Origin: Leisingera sp. M658
Lineage (GTDB): Bacteria > Pseudomonadota > Alphaproteobacteria > Rhodobacterales > Rhodobacteraceae
Direction of reading: 5' to 3'
Assembly: GCF_025144145.1 (NCBI RefSeq)
Contig: NZ_CP083546.1
Location: forward strand, 2,062,501 to 2,126,500
Length of the DNA: 64,000 nucleotides
Part shown: positions 19,718-27,349 of the stretch, piece by piece
Numbering within the stretch: position 1 is the first letter of the stretch
How the letters are laid out: the number at the start of each line of letters is the position of its first letter
Position numbers and translations under genes: made by a program
Notes under the pieces: generated by a model
Told to the model about the DNA's origin: nothing
The model's input: the letters and a program-made list of their open reading frames with translations, nothing else
Database searches by the model: none

Positions 19718-20641
19718 ATGACCCGCATGAGCCCTCAAAAAACCATATCCCCCCGCGCCTGGGCCGAACTGATACTGCTCGGCGTGATCTGGGGCGGATC
19801 GTTTCTGTCGATCCGCATCGCCCTGGACGAAATCCCCGTTGTTACCCTTGTGCTGCATCGCTGCGGCTGGGCGGCGCTGTTCCTGTGGGGCGTGGTGCTG
19901 CTGATGCGGCTGCCAGTGCCAAAGGAGCCGCGTATCTGGGGCGCCTTTCTGGTGATGGGCCTTTTGAACAACATCATCCCCTTCGGCCTGATGACCTGGG
20001 GACAGCTGTATATTGAGACCGGCCTTACCTCGATCCTGAATGCGGCCACGGCCATTTTCGGCGTCATCGTCGCTGCGCTGGTGTTTGCCGACGAACGGCT
20101 GACAGCACGCAAGGCACTGGGAGTGGCGCTCGGGTTTCTCGGCGTGGCCACCGCCATCGGGCTGGAGCAATTTGCCAATTTCGACATCCGAAGCACCGCG
20201 CAATTGGCAGTTCTGGCCGGCACCGTGTCTTATGCCTTTGCCAGTGCCTGGGCGCGGCTGAAACTGTCCGGACTGCCGCCGCAGGTGGCGGCTGCCGGTA
20301 TGCTGACCGGCTCCACCCTCTGCCTGCTGCCGGCAGCCTTGCTGGTTGACGGCCCGGTTTCGCTGAGCCTGGAAACCGGCACCTGGCTATCCATTGCCTA
20401 TTTTTCGCTGATTGCCACTGCTGGCGCCTATCTGCTGTATTACCGGGTGCTAGCGTTGGCAGGCAGCGGCAACCTGATGCTGGTCACCCTGATCATTCCG
20501 CCGGTTGCCATCCTGCTGGGCGCCTGGTGGCTGGGAGAGGAGTTGAAACCGCAGGCCTACGCCGGTTTTGCCCTGCTGGCAGCCGGGCTTATGGTCCTGA
20601 ACGGCAAACCGGTCCTGCGGCGCAAACGCACACGGAATTGA
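19718..20641 (+). CDS. EamA/DMT-family transporter
   Basis: 307 aa with ten predicted membrane helices in two EamA units; ends in a basic tail (LRRKRTRN). Distinct in sequence from the EamA gene at 17527. Substrate unknown. Confidence 0.9.
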   Translation: MTRMSPQKTISPRAWAELILLGVIWGGSFLSIRIALDEIPVVTLVLHRCGWAALFLWGVVLLMRLPVPKEPRIWGAFLVMGLLNNIIPFGLMTWGQLYIETGLTSILNAATAIFGVIVAALVFADERLTARKALGVALGFLGVATAIGLEQFANFDIRSTAQLAVLAGTVSYAFASAWARLKLSGLPPQVAAAGMLTGSTLCLLPAALLVDGPVSLSLETGTWLSIAYFSLIATAGAYLLYYRVLALAGSGNLMLVTLIIPPVAILLGAWWLGEELKPQAYAGFALLAAGLMVLNGKPVLRRKRTRN

Positions 20642-20696
20642 CCAAGCCCCCGCAGGTGATTAGCAAGGCGTGAAACCTTCAGGGACTTGGGATCTC

Positions 20697-21560
20697 ATGC
20701 TTTACACTTCTGCGCAGGACTGGCGCGATGCGCCGAACAAACGGGTGCTGTTCTTTGGCATGTCCGGGCTTGGCAAAACCTATGTCAGCAACATCCTGCG
20801 CGGCGCCGGCAGCTGGTTCCACTACTCAGTCGATTACCGTATCGGCACCCGCTATATGGGCGAATATATCGCCGACAACGCCAAGGCCGAGGCGATGAAA
20901 GTGCCGTTCCTGCGGGACCTTCTGCTGTCGGATTCCATCTTCATCGGCTCCAACATCACGTTTGAGAACCTGACCCCGGTTGCCTCCTATCTGGGCAAAC
21001 CAGGTGATAAGGCCAAAGGCGGGCTGCCGATTGGCGAATACAAGCGCCGCCAGGAACAGTTCCGGGTCGCCGAAATCCGGGCGCTGCTGGATACGGAATA
21101 CTTCGCGGGCCGCGCCCAGCAACTTTATGGCTACCCCAATTTCATCTGCGATACTGGCGGGTCGATCTGCGAATGGGTCGATGCCAATGACCCGAACGAT
21201 CAGGTTCTGTCGGAACTCAGCAAACACACGCTGATGGTCTGGATCAAGGGCAGCGAGGCCCACACGGCAGAACTGGTGCGCCGGTTCGACCGCGCGCCCA
21301 AGCCGATGTCCTATCAGCCGGAGTTTCTGGACCGGGTCTGGCAAGAGTATCTTCAGGAAAATGGCGTAGCCGAAGGGGATGTGGACCCTGATACTTTCAT
21401 CCGCTGGACCTATGCCCAGGCGCTGGCGCACCGCCAGCCGCGCTATCAGGCGATGGCGGACAATTGGGGCGTTACCGTCACCGCCGATCAGATCTCAGCC
21501 GTCAAGGATGAGGCGGGTTTCGAGGATTTGATCGCCTCTGCTCTTGAGGCCCGCGGCTAA
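20697..21560 (+). CDS. P-loop ATPase-like protein, unknown function
   Basis: 287 aa. The Walker A motif [11 protein letters not shown] is at residues about 20-30, near the N-terminus as in small kinases and zeta-like NTPases. I recognise no specific family. Other visible segments are [13 protein letters not shown] (possible Walker B-like strand) and a C-terminal [17 protein letters not shown] at 20697 has the AGGGACTTGG purine run upstream; the frame could also start at GTG 20670. It lies just before metA without overlap. Confidence 0.78.
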   Translation: MLYTSAQDWRDAPNKRVLFFGMSGLGKTYVSNILRGAGSWFHYSVDYRIGTRYMGEYIADNAKAEAMKVPFLRDLLLSDSIFIGSNITFENLTPVASYLGKPGDKAKGGLPIGEYKRRQEQFRVAEIRALLDTEYFAGRAQQLYGYPNFICDTGGSICEWVDANDPNDQVLSELSKHTLMVWIKGSEAHTAELVRRFDRAPKPMSYQPEFLDRVWQEYLQENGVAEGDVDPDTFIRWTYAQALAHRQPRYQAMADNWGVTVTADQISAVKDEAGFEDLIASALEARG

Positions 21561-21619
21561 GCCGCCTATCTGTCGAATTCCGCTATATCGCACAACCTTC
21601 CGCAAATCAGGACACTGAC

Positions 21620-22537
21620 ATGCCCATCAAGATGCCCGCAGACCTCCCCGCCTATGACGTTCTGACGAACGAAGGCGTGATGGTCATGTCGCCGGACCAG
21701 GCGGCGCGTCAGGACATCCGCCCCATCCGCATCGGCCTGCTGAACCTGATGCCCAAGAAGATCCAGACTGAAAACCAGTTTGCCCGGCTGATCGGAGCAA
21801 CCCCGCTGCAGATCGATCTGAGCCTGATCCGGATGACCGAGCATCAGACCAGGAACACCGCGGCTGAGCATATGGCCGAATTTTACCACTCCTTCCAGGA
21901 AGTGAAGCACGAGAAGTTCGACGGCCTGATCATCACCGGCGCCCCGATTGAGCATCTCGACTTCCCCGAGGTGACCTATTGGGAGGAGATGCGCGAGGTG
22001 TTCGAATGGACCCAGACCAACGTGCATTCCACCTTTGGCGTCTGCTGGGGCGGCATGGCGATGATCAACCATTTCCACGGCGTGAAGAAACATATGCTGG
22101 ATCACAAGGCGTTCGGCTGCTTCCGGCACCGGAACCTGGCGCCGGCTTCGCCCTATTTGCGCGGGTTTTCGGATGATTTTGTGATCCCGGTCAGCCGCTG
22201 GACCGAGATGAAGCAGACTGAAATCAGCGCGGCACCAGGGCTGAAGACGCTGCTGGGCAGTGACGAAGTCGGCCCCTGCCTGGTTGAGGACAAGGCGCAC
22301 AACGCGCTCTATATCTTTAACCATTTTGAGTATGACAATGATACGCTGAAGCAGGAATACGACCGCGACGTGGCCAATGGCACCACGATCAACGTGCCGG
22401 GCAACTACTATCCGGACGATGATCCCAGCCAGCCGCCGCAAAACCGCTGGCGCAGCCACGCGCATCTTCTTTATGGCAATTGGATCAATGAGATCTACCA
22501 GACCACGCCTTATGAAATGGATCAGATCGGCCGCTAA
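21620..22537 (+). CDS. metA: Homoserine O-acyltransferase (MetA type)
   Basis: 305 aa; activates homoserine for methionine synthesis. It has the family hallmarks [18 protein letters not shown], the nucleophile Cys in FGVCWGGMA, and the His-Glu region. Some MetA enzymes use acetyl-CoA rather than succinyl-CoA, and sequence alone does not settle this here. I looked for a SAM-II riboswitch in the 59 bp upstream and saw none. Confidence 0.94.
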   Translation: MPIKMPADLPAYDVLTNEGVMVMSPDQAARQDIRPIRIGLLNLMPKKIQTENQFARLIGATPLQIDLSLIRMTEHQTRNTAAEHMAEFYHSFQEVKHEKFDGLIITGAPIEHLDFPEVTYWEEMREVFEWTQTNVHSTFGVCWGGMAMINHFHGVKKHMLDHKAFGCFRHRNLAPASPYLRGFSDDFVIPVSRWTEMKQTEISAAPGLKTLLGSDEVGPCLVEDKAHNALYIFNHFEYDNDTLKQEYDRDVANGTTINVPGNYYPDDDPSQPPQNRWRSHAHLLYGNWINEIYQTTPYEMDQIGR

Positions 22538-23435
22538 GGTGCTGGTTTACGCAGGCCTTGCACTGGCGGCCGCCGCTGCGCTGACCAACTGGCAGGCGGG
22601 CCGCCGCGAGGCGGCGGCTGTCGCAAGCCACCCGCCATTGGGACAAACCCTGGTGGCGGGCAGCCACCGGGTGCATGTGGTAGAGATGGGCCGGCCCAAA
22701 GGCAGCGCGCCGGATCTGGTGCTGATCCACGGCTCCAGCGGCAGTACACGCGATATGACCTTCCGGCTGGCACCGGCTTTGGCAGAGGACTTCCGCATCC
22801 TGATATTCGACCGGCCCGGACTGGGGTATTCGGACCGCATCAATGGCACCGGGGCCACCATCCGCCAGCAGGCTGCCCTGCTGCGCCAGGCCGCGGCGCA
22901 AATGGGGGCGGACAGGCCGATTGTGCTGGGCCAAAGCTATGGCGGCGCGGTTGCGCTGGCCTGGGCGGTGGACCACCCGGACAGTATCTCGGCGCTAGTG
23001 ACTGTGTCCGGCGTCGCCTATCCTTGGACCACGCCGCTGGACCCGCTGTACCGGGTCACCTCCTCGCGTGCTGGCAGTATGGTGGCGGTGCCCTTGCTGA
23101 CCGCCTTTGTGCCGGACAATGCTGTGTCCCGATCGCTGCAGGAGGTCTTTGCGCCGCAAGCCGTGCCGGAAGGATATGCGGCCCATTTTGGCCCCGGCCT
23201 GTCGCTGCGGCGCACGTCCCTGCGCGCAAATGCCCGGCAACGGGCAAACCTGCTGCAGGAAGTGACCGAACTGTCGCCGCGCTATGGTGAAATCCCGGTT
23301 CCGGTGGAAGTTTTGCACGGCACTGCTGACGATCTGGTCAGCCCGGAGCTTCACGCCCAAGGCCTGGCCCGGAATGTGAAAGGCGCGCAGCTGACCCTGC
23401 TGGATGGTATCGGCCATATGCCGCAGCATTGTTAG
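22512..23435 (+). pseudogene. Alpha/beta hydrolase, 5' part interrupted by the prophage
   Basis: N-terminal 306 codons of an alpha/beta hydrolase plus one prophage-encoded Cys codon and a TAG stop (the prophage end TGTTAG read in frame). It has a membrane anchor (VLVYAGLALAAAAALTNW), the oxyanion HGSSGS, the nucleophile elbow GQSYGG, an acid in GTADDLVSPE and the catalytic His in GIGHMPQH. All catalytic elements are therefore present and only the last 20 residues are lost; the protein may still be made. ATG at 22512 lies inside the 3' end of metA, so the two are coupled. The 3' remnant is at 63223-63290. Confidence 0.9.
23425..23429. repeat. Target-site duplication, left copy (AGCAT)
   Basis: AGCAT immediately before the prophage TG end; the same five bases directly follow the CA end at 63223-63227. 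Five-bp duplications are the hallmark of Mu transposition. Confidence 0.95.
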
Positions 23436-23879
23436 GGGACACTTGATATTGCAGTAACCGGAAGAGGCCGGATGAAGCCGGAAGAACCCGGATGAGGCCA
23501 TATAAAAAAGGGCTTTCAGGAAGGTTTGAACCTGTAATGGGGCTCGGGGCGTTTGTCCTTCAATACCCGGCAAAATGGCCGATATGGCGCCTGAAGGCAA
23601 ATCTGGGACACTTCCCGTTGCAAACTCTCAAACACCCCTGAAAGGCCCGTAAAACAGGGTTTTAACGCAGGAGCGGCGGCGGGTAGGCTCCTGAAATCGA
23701 GTTCCCGAACTTGGAACTAGCCCTAAAAATTTCGGGACACTTCCAAGAACGGGATTATCGCTTCAAATACTTAGGGTTAAGCGCACAGCGGCGGGAAAAC
23801 ACCTTGCCCGAACTTGGAAACGAATTCTGCTGCTTCTCGCTCAACAGACCCTAAGACAATTTGGGTCACTTCGGAGGCA
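23436..23879 (+). repeat. Left-end transposase binding sites and degenerate repeat region
   Basis: About 430 bp without a gene. It holds copies of the 18-bp site GGGACACTTCCCGTTGCA: L1 at 23436-23453 (14/18), L2 at 23605-23622 (exact), L3 at 23734-23751 (12/18), and a weak L4 at 23863-23879 inside the end of the next gene. L3 and L4 each close a degenerate repeat unit of about 100 bp (about 23656-23751 and 23773-23879) that shares AGGGTT, GCGGCGGG, CCCGAACTTGGAA (23704-23716 and 23807-23819) and CCCTAA. Analogous to the L1-L3 attachment sites of Mu. Confidence 0.8.
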
Positions 23880-24168
23880 CAGAAAGTGAAGCTAGGGCCT
23901 GCTTCATCTCAGCGACGATGCCAGAATACTCGGCAATGAGACCATCCAAATTTGCGACGCGCTTGTCAGTCACATCTTCAAGGTTCGAAGGGTCTGAACC
24001 GACATAGCTTCTTTGACCGTCCTGGTAGATCTGCTTTTCGTGCCGGAAGGTTTCTATACTCCTGGAAAACGTTTCGATGACCGACCTAATTCCATCCACG
24101 TTCAACTTAGAGCCGGACATCTCCACCTCAATCCGGTTTTGGTTCACGCGTTTTACTTTTACTGTCAT
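23866..24168 (-). CDS. Hypothetical prophage protein (100 aa)
   Basis: 100 aa, hydrophilic, mostly helical (VIETFSRSIETFRHEKQIY; LDGLIAEYSGIVAEMKQALA); no recognised domain. It is the leftmost gene and is transcribed toward the left end, in the same direction as the repressor and luxRI. Its 3' end runs into the weak L4 repeat. A perfect palindrome lies 29 bp upstream of its start. Confidence 0.6.
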   Translation of the reverse strand: MTVKVKRVNQNRIEVEMSGSKLNVDGIRSVIETFSRSIETFRHEKQIYQDGQRSYVGSDPSNLEDVTDKRVANLDGLIAEYSGIVAEMKQALASLSVPPK

Positions 24169-24196
24169 TTGAGCCTCTATCTCAGTTGGTTTCTTG

Positions 24197-24212
24197 GCGT
24201 AGATTTCTACGC
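24197..24212. promoter_or_regulatory. 16-bp palindrome, candidate operator
   Basis: GCGTAGATTTCTACGC: two 7-bp inverted arms around TT, just upstream of the leftward 100-aa gene. Confidence 0.45.
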
Positions 24213-24311
24213 GCTCAACCTAGATAGGGATTTCCGCCGTCCATTCAATGCAAGCGGCACAACATGTTGATTTCCTGATGTAGATCACACAACATATGGG
24301 GCCGCTGGCCG

Positions 24312-24518
24312 CTAACCCTTGTCGACTGCGCGGCTTCTCCGCGTAACCAGGCGCCGCCGCAGTGCTGCCCGCTCTGCTATGGTATCTGAAAGAATGCGCC
24401 GTTTAAGGGCAATGCGAGCGTCCAAAACGCTAAGGCGCTGTTTTTCCTCATCATTTGCAAATTCACGCCATCCCTTGTCTACCTGTGACTGGTATACATC
24501 TGCTTTCGGCATTGGCAT
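24312..24518 (-). CDS. Hypothetical prophage protein (68 aa)
   Basis: 68 aa, charged, helical, C-terminally Arg-rich (ALRRRLVTRRSRAVDKG); no known family. The ATG at 24518 has a reasonable ribosome site (AAAGGGAAA). A perfect 27-bp palindrome lies 23 bp upstream, so the gene probably has its own regulated promoter. Confidence 0.5.
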   Translation of the reverse strand: MPMPKADVYQSQVDKGWREFANDEEKQRLSVLDARIALKRRILSDTIAERAALRRRLVTRRSRAVDKG

Positions 24519-24540
24519 TTTCCCTTTGTTTTCAAGGAAA

Positions 24541-24567
24541 CCCGTATACCAGTTACTGGTATACGGG
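24541..24567. promoter_or_regulatory. 27-bp perfect palindrome, candidate operator
   Basis: Arms CCCGTATACCAG / CTGGTATACGGG around TTA. A further CTGGTATAC half-site is at about 24489, inside the start of the downstream 68-aa gene. The arrangement looks like a repressor operator with an auxiliary half-site. Confidence 0.6.
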
Positions 24568-24688
24568 GAGAAATGAGGCCCGCGATTGCCTTATACCGGC
24601 CGCTCTGGTAGGCATTCTGCAGCCTTAGGTTCCTTTTGACCAGGGCGCCGATTCCCTCAGCATTCCGACGCCCTGCCCCGCCACCATT

Positions 24689-24710
24689 TTATGGTGCTTT
24701 CGCACCATAA
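24689..24710 (-). terminator. Hairpin downstream of luxI
   Basis: Perfect 9-bp stem TTATGGTGC / GCACCATAA. On the minus strand, the luxI mRNA, the loop is GAAA (a stable tetraloop) and AATGG follows. It lies 52 bp after the luxI stop. Confidence 0.55.
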
Positions 24711-24761
24711 GCCGCTTTATGTTCACTCTGGCACCGCCCTTCGACGGCGCCATAAGCGCGG

Positions 24762-25397
24762 CTATGTTAGCATCGCGGGTGCGGTAGATCGCGAAACTGA
24801 ACCAACATCATCTGTACCAGTTTCAAAATCCCACCGAAGAACACAAATTCGCCCATCCCGCTGGTCGGTAACCGGGCCAAACTGCCTAACGGCAAACCCC
24901 GCCCTGCGGAATGTCCGCAAGAAGATCGGGTTCATCAGTCCCAACATTGTTACGCCTCCTCGCGAGACGACATGACTGCGTGCCGCAGTAATCAATGCCA
25001 CCAACACGCTATTCCTCATCCGCATCTCCACTGAAGGAGAAACTGCAAGACGGGAAGCCTCCCACACGCTGCTGGAAGCCAGTTCTTCTTGCATAATGTT
25101 TGCAGGCAAGTTTGGAATGTTCCCGCGATGCGCATCCAGGATCATGTATGTTGTGCCGCTATGCTCGCTGTCAGTTCGAAGCAACCGCAGGCAGCCCACC
25201 AACTTCCCGGCAGCAACGGCAGCAAGATGGACTGAGGCTGGTATGTCGTATTGATCGAACTCGCAACCGAAACTCTCGTGCAAGTTCCACCCCATAGATG
25301 AAATGAAGACTTCTCGCCGCAAGCGTAGGCAATCGGTGTACAGGTCCAGCCGGGTTTCAGGGTTAGTCAGGTCGATTAGGTGTGTCACAATCATCAT
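24762..25397 (-). CDS. luxI: LuxI-family acyl-homoserine-lactone synthase
   Basis: 211 aa. It would make an N-acyl-homoserine lactone from SAM and acyl-ACP or acyl-CoA. The family residues are in order: Arg28 and Phe31 (LRREVF), Trp37, Asp48 and Asp51 (EFDQYD), Arg71 (GCLRLL), Glu113 and Arg116 (WEASRLAVS). The last 25 residues extend beyond the usual end. It lies 47 bp after luxR on the same strand; tandem ATG codons at 25397 and 25394 and a weak ribosome site. An operator-like dyad sits in the gap. AT-richer than the phage structural genes. FeeM-type N-acyltransferases are related, but the full residue set favours an AHL synthase. Confidence 0.85.
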   Translation of the reverse strand: MMIVTHLIDLTNPETRLDLYTDCLRLRREVFISSMGWNLHESFGCEFDQYDIPASVHLAAVAAGKLVGCLRLLRTDSEHSGTTYMILDAHRGNIPNLPANIMQEELASSSVWEASRLAVSPSVEMRMRNSVLVALITAARSHVVSRGGVTMLGLMNPIFLRTFRRAGFAVRQFGPVTDQRDGRICVLRWDFETGTDDVGSVSRSTAPAMLT

Positions 25398-25409
25398 TCA
25401 GAGCCGTTA

Positions 25410-25427
25410 TTCATAATTCGTTATGAT
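25410..25427. promoter_or_regulatory. ATCATA-N6-TATGAT-type dyad upstream of luxI
   Basis: TTCATAATTCGTTATGAT, 12 bp before the luxI ATG (minus strand). It fits the 18-bp dyad seen upstream of the repressor and the early operon with one mismatch. Confidence 0.6.
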
Positions 25428-25444
25428 GATACCCAAGCTACTCA

Positions 25445-26044
25445 CTAAATCATAGGAATGATCCCACTCCACTTCCTTATGGAGTATAGGGACAACGCTG
25501 CTCTGAAATTTGAAACGCCGAGCTTACTGCATATCACTTTCTTCCTCTGCGCGATTGCGGAGATCGACACTCTCAACTCGCTAGCAATTTGCTTATCCAA
25601 CAAGCCCTCCTCGCACATTTCCATAAAGTCGACCTGACCGTCGGACAGGTTATCCACCCCCTCAAGCAGGACAGTCTTGTGCGCTGCCTGGCAAGCATGG
25701 TGCAAGGCCGGTGCAGCTCGCCCATCAAGGTCATGATTTACACCACCAAAGATCATTCTGTTGCCTCCAAAGGCTGATACGGAAATGAAGTTACTGTCAG
25801 CACCGAATTGCCGAGCCTCTTCAAACAGGGGCGAAGACATTTCCTCTTGAGAAAGAAGCTTCGACGCCGATCTGCCCCCGCACTGCTTTGTGAAGTGAAA
25901 GACCGGGTCAACCGCGTGAAACTTGTGATCAAAATATCTCTGATGCCATTCCGCACTGAAACTTGTTTCCGCTGATGTTGGCACCTCGCCGGGGGACAGG
26001 ATCACAAATCCAAACCCCGAAAAACTTTCTTGCATAAAGTGCAT
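25445..26044 (-). CDS. luxR: LuxR-family quorum-sensing transcription factor
   Basis: 199 aa. The N-terminal autoinducer-binding domain shows the W-x3-Y ... D-P pattern (EWHQRYFDHKFHAVDPV: Trp33, Tyr37, Asp46, Pro47). The C-terminal LuxR-type helix-turn-helix is at about 132-191 (LSDGQVDFMEMCEEGLLDKQIASEL ends with a KLGVSNFRAAL helix). The N-domain is somewhat shorter than in TraR/LasR. ATG at 26044 chosen over GTG 26047. It lies directly upstream of luxI in the same orientation, the classical cognate-pair arrangement, and is transcribed leftward with the repressor. Confidence 0.85.
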   Translation of the reverse strand: MHFMQESFSGFGFVILSPGEVPTSAETSFSAEWHQRYFDHKFHAVDPVFHFTKQCGGRSASKLLSQEEMSSPLFEEARQFGADSNFISVSAFGGNRMIFGGVNHDLDGRAAPALHHACQAAHKTVLLEGVDNLSDGQVDFMEMCEEGLLDKQIASELRVSISAIAQRKKVICSKLGVSNFRAALSLYSIRKWSGIIPMI

Positions 26045-26078
26045 CACTGTGAAAATAATCCCTCTAGAGACGTCATTT

Positions 26079-26105
26079 TCATAATCAAACGTGAAAAATC
26101 ATAAT
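26079..26105. promoter_or_regulatory. Half-sites upstream of luxR
   Basis: Two half-sites, TCATAATC at 26079 and ATCATAAT at 26098, in the luxR upstream region. They do not form the full 18-bp dyad. On the minus strand the second reads TTATGAT and could also be a -10 box. Confidence 0.35.
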
Positions 26106-26131
26106 ATGTCAACAAAAATTCGGATTTCACG

Positions 26132-26311
26132 ATGAGGTCGCCACGCGATGACTTAGTCGCAAAAATTGAGCGCCTCCCGAAGGAAGCGCTCTCGATGGTC
26201 ATCATTGCTGTCTTGGATCTTGCTAGTCTTGATGAGACTCAAGGTGCTCCGCAAAACGAACCTCAAGCTCGCGAACTAGAGCCGGCAACACCTCATCTGG
26301 CAGATCGTTAA
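26132..26311 (+). CDS. Small ORF (59 aa) between luxR and the repressor
   Basis: 59 aa, rightward, with a natural-looking helical segment (DDLVAKIERLPKEALSMVI). It overlaps the 3' end of the convergent repressor gene by 89 bp. The LP-x-E-x-L pattern resembles the repressor C-terminus (INDLPDEVLPALVRELE). The ribosome site is weak (GGA). It could be a small regulator, a gene remnant or chance. Confidence 0.35.
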   Translation: MRSPRDDLVAKIERLPKEALSMVIIAVLDLASLDETQGAPQNEPQARELEPATPHLADR

Positions 26312-26567
26312 TAAGCTGCCGCAGAACTGCTTTTGGATTACTCAGCGGATTATCGGTGTCCAGATCCGAGACTGAAGAAAGACCAAGCGCCTCTACCACC
26401 TTAACAATCGAGCGTTGGCTAAGCTCAGCGGTAGACCCGCTCGTGAACTTTGAAAGTGTATTTGGCGAGAGCTTAACAGAGTTCGCAACCCTCGTAGGGT
26501 TTGTTCCCTGGGCAGCCATCAAGATGCGAATGTTTCGCCGCCGCCGCTCCCAATCCACTTCAGTCAT
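26223..26567 (-). CDS. HTH (XRE/Cro-type) repressor, likely prophage immunity repressor
   Basis: 114 aa from ATG 26567 (MTEVDWERRRRNIRIL), which has a good GGAG ribosome site; the frame opens 18 codons earlier without one. The helix-turn-helix is at about 18-45 (TRVANSVKLSPNTLSKFTSG), followed by a helical tail, possibly for oligomerisation. It is transcribed leftward, divergent from the early operon, the classical position of a phage repressor such as Mu c. Palindromes flank its promoter. Too short to include a LexA-type autoprotease domain, so induction must work another way. Confidence 0.75.
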   Translation of the reverse strand: MTEVDWERRRRNIRILMAAQGTNPTRVANSVKLSPNTLSKFTSGSTAELSQRSIVKVVEALGLSSVSDLDTDNPLSNPKAVLRQLINDLPDEVLPALVRELEVRFAEHLESHQD

Positions 26568-26595
26568 CACCAGTCTCCGTAGTCTGATCATGGTT

Positions 26596-26613
26596 ATCAT
26601 ACTGCAGTATGAT
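26596..26613. promoter_or_regulatory. Operator dyad upstream of the repressor gene
   Basis: ATCATACTGCAGTATGAT, a perfect 18-bp palindrome 28 bp before the repressor ATG. It shares ATCATA-N6-TATGAT with the early-operon dyad. Confidence 0.7.
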
Positions 26614-26668
26614 TTCCTCAACCTGTATTTTTTTGCAGGTGGTTCCCTAGTGTGATTTTTGGCATAAT

Positions 26669-26702
26669 TTGATGTTGTAAATCATAATCAATTATGATTT
26701 AC
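26669..26702 (+). promoter_or_regulatory. Early promoter overlapping a 26-bp operator palindrome
   Basis: A perfect inverted repeat (12-bp arms around CA) at 26677-26702 contains ATCATAATCAATTATGAT. A plausible promoter is TTGATG (26669-26674), an 18-bp spacer and TATGAT (26693-26698), whose -10 is the right operator half. Repressor bound here would block the rightward early operon. Confidence 0.7.
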
Positions 26703-26729
26703 TGTCTCACAACATAACGTGAGGCAAAG

Positions 26730-27026
26730 ATGATCAACGCACCCGAACAGCATATTGTTCCAGTCATCCCCTCCCCAGAGCAGTTTGCAGAGTGGGTGAG
26801 TGGGTCATTGGAACGTCTCAAAAAGCGGCCTAGCCACTACCTCTTGGAGGAAGGGGTGCCAGGTTCCAAAAACCGGGTCTCTAACTTCATCAAAAACCCT
26901 GAGTTTTTGCGGCTTCACTTAGCCTGTGAATTGCAGCGCCAAATCCTGACTGATGCAGTCCGATACGGCGTGAACCTAGACCCCATTAAAATACAACAAC
27001 TTAGCTCAATCATCCGTTCTAATTGA
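26730..27026 (+). CDS. First early gene, unknown (98 aa)
   Basis: 98 aa, RBS GTGAGGCAAAG. A Pro-rich start (VIPSPEQFAEWV) is followed by a possible DNA-binding helical segment (NRVSNFIKNPEFLRLHLACE). By position it corresponds to ner/cro-like genes of Mu-type phages, but no such homology is evident. It is the first gene under the putative early promoter. Confidence 0.65.
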   Translation: MINAPEQHIVPVIPSPEQFAEWVSGSLERLKKRPSHYLLEEGVPGSKNRVSNFIKNPEFLRLHLACELQRQILTDAVRYGVNLDPIKIQQLSSIIRSN

Positions 27027-27043
27027 CCCGGAGCTATATTTTG

Positions 27044-27349
27044 ATGCGCATTTTAATTTTGGCGGGCATTTCAAACCGCCTCTCCAACCTTTTCAGCCAG
27101 TCCCGCACGCCTGCTAGCAGCGGCCTGGCTCAACTTCCCGGCAGCCATGGGGATGCGCTGCCGGGGCCTTTTTATTCCCGCTTACCACTCGCCGGAACGG
27201 GTCCCAGCCTTGCCTCATTTCTGGCTGGCTGGGGCCAAAGAGCGCGCGAGTTGTGGCCCCGCCCGGCCGATCTGGCCGGTGATGCAATCGGCGCAGCCTG
27301 CGTGTTCGCCCTGCCCTTCCTGTTCTTGTTTGGAGCCTTTTTGAAATGA
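27044..27349 (+). CDS. Small predicted membrane protein
   Basis: 101 aa from ATG 27044 (ribosome site GGAG at 27030-27033); a TTG at 27023 overlapping the previous stop is the alternative. A hydrophobic C-terminal helix (AIGAACVFALPFLFLFGAFL) suggests a tail anchor. The middle is Gly/Pro/Ser-rich. Function unknown. Stop overlaps the next start (ATGA). Confidence 0.5.
   Translation: MRILILAGISNRLSNLFSQSRTPASSGLAQLPGSHGDALPGPFYSRLPLAGTGPSLASFLAGWGQRARELWPRPADLAGDAIGAACVFALPFLFLFGAFLK

Noticed and set aside
21561-21619. SAM riboswitch upstream of metA
   Set aside because: Only 59 bp available and no match to the conserved core of SAM-II or other SAM riboswitches that I can see.
23430-23865. 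tRNA-associated attachment site for a site-specific integrase
   Set aside because: No tRNA gene, no integrase, and the 5-bp duplication with TG/CA ends fits transposition instead.
25398-25444. Classical lux box (CTG-N10-CAG type) in the luxR-luxI gap
   Set aside because: No such element is visible; the dyad present is of the ATCATA-N6-TATGAT type shared with the phage switch.
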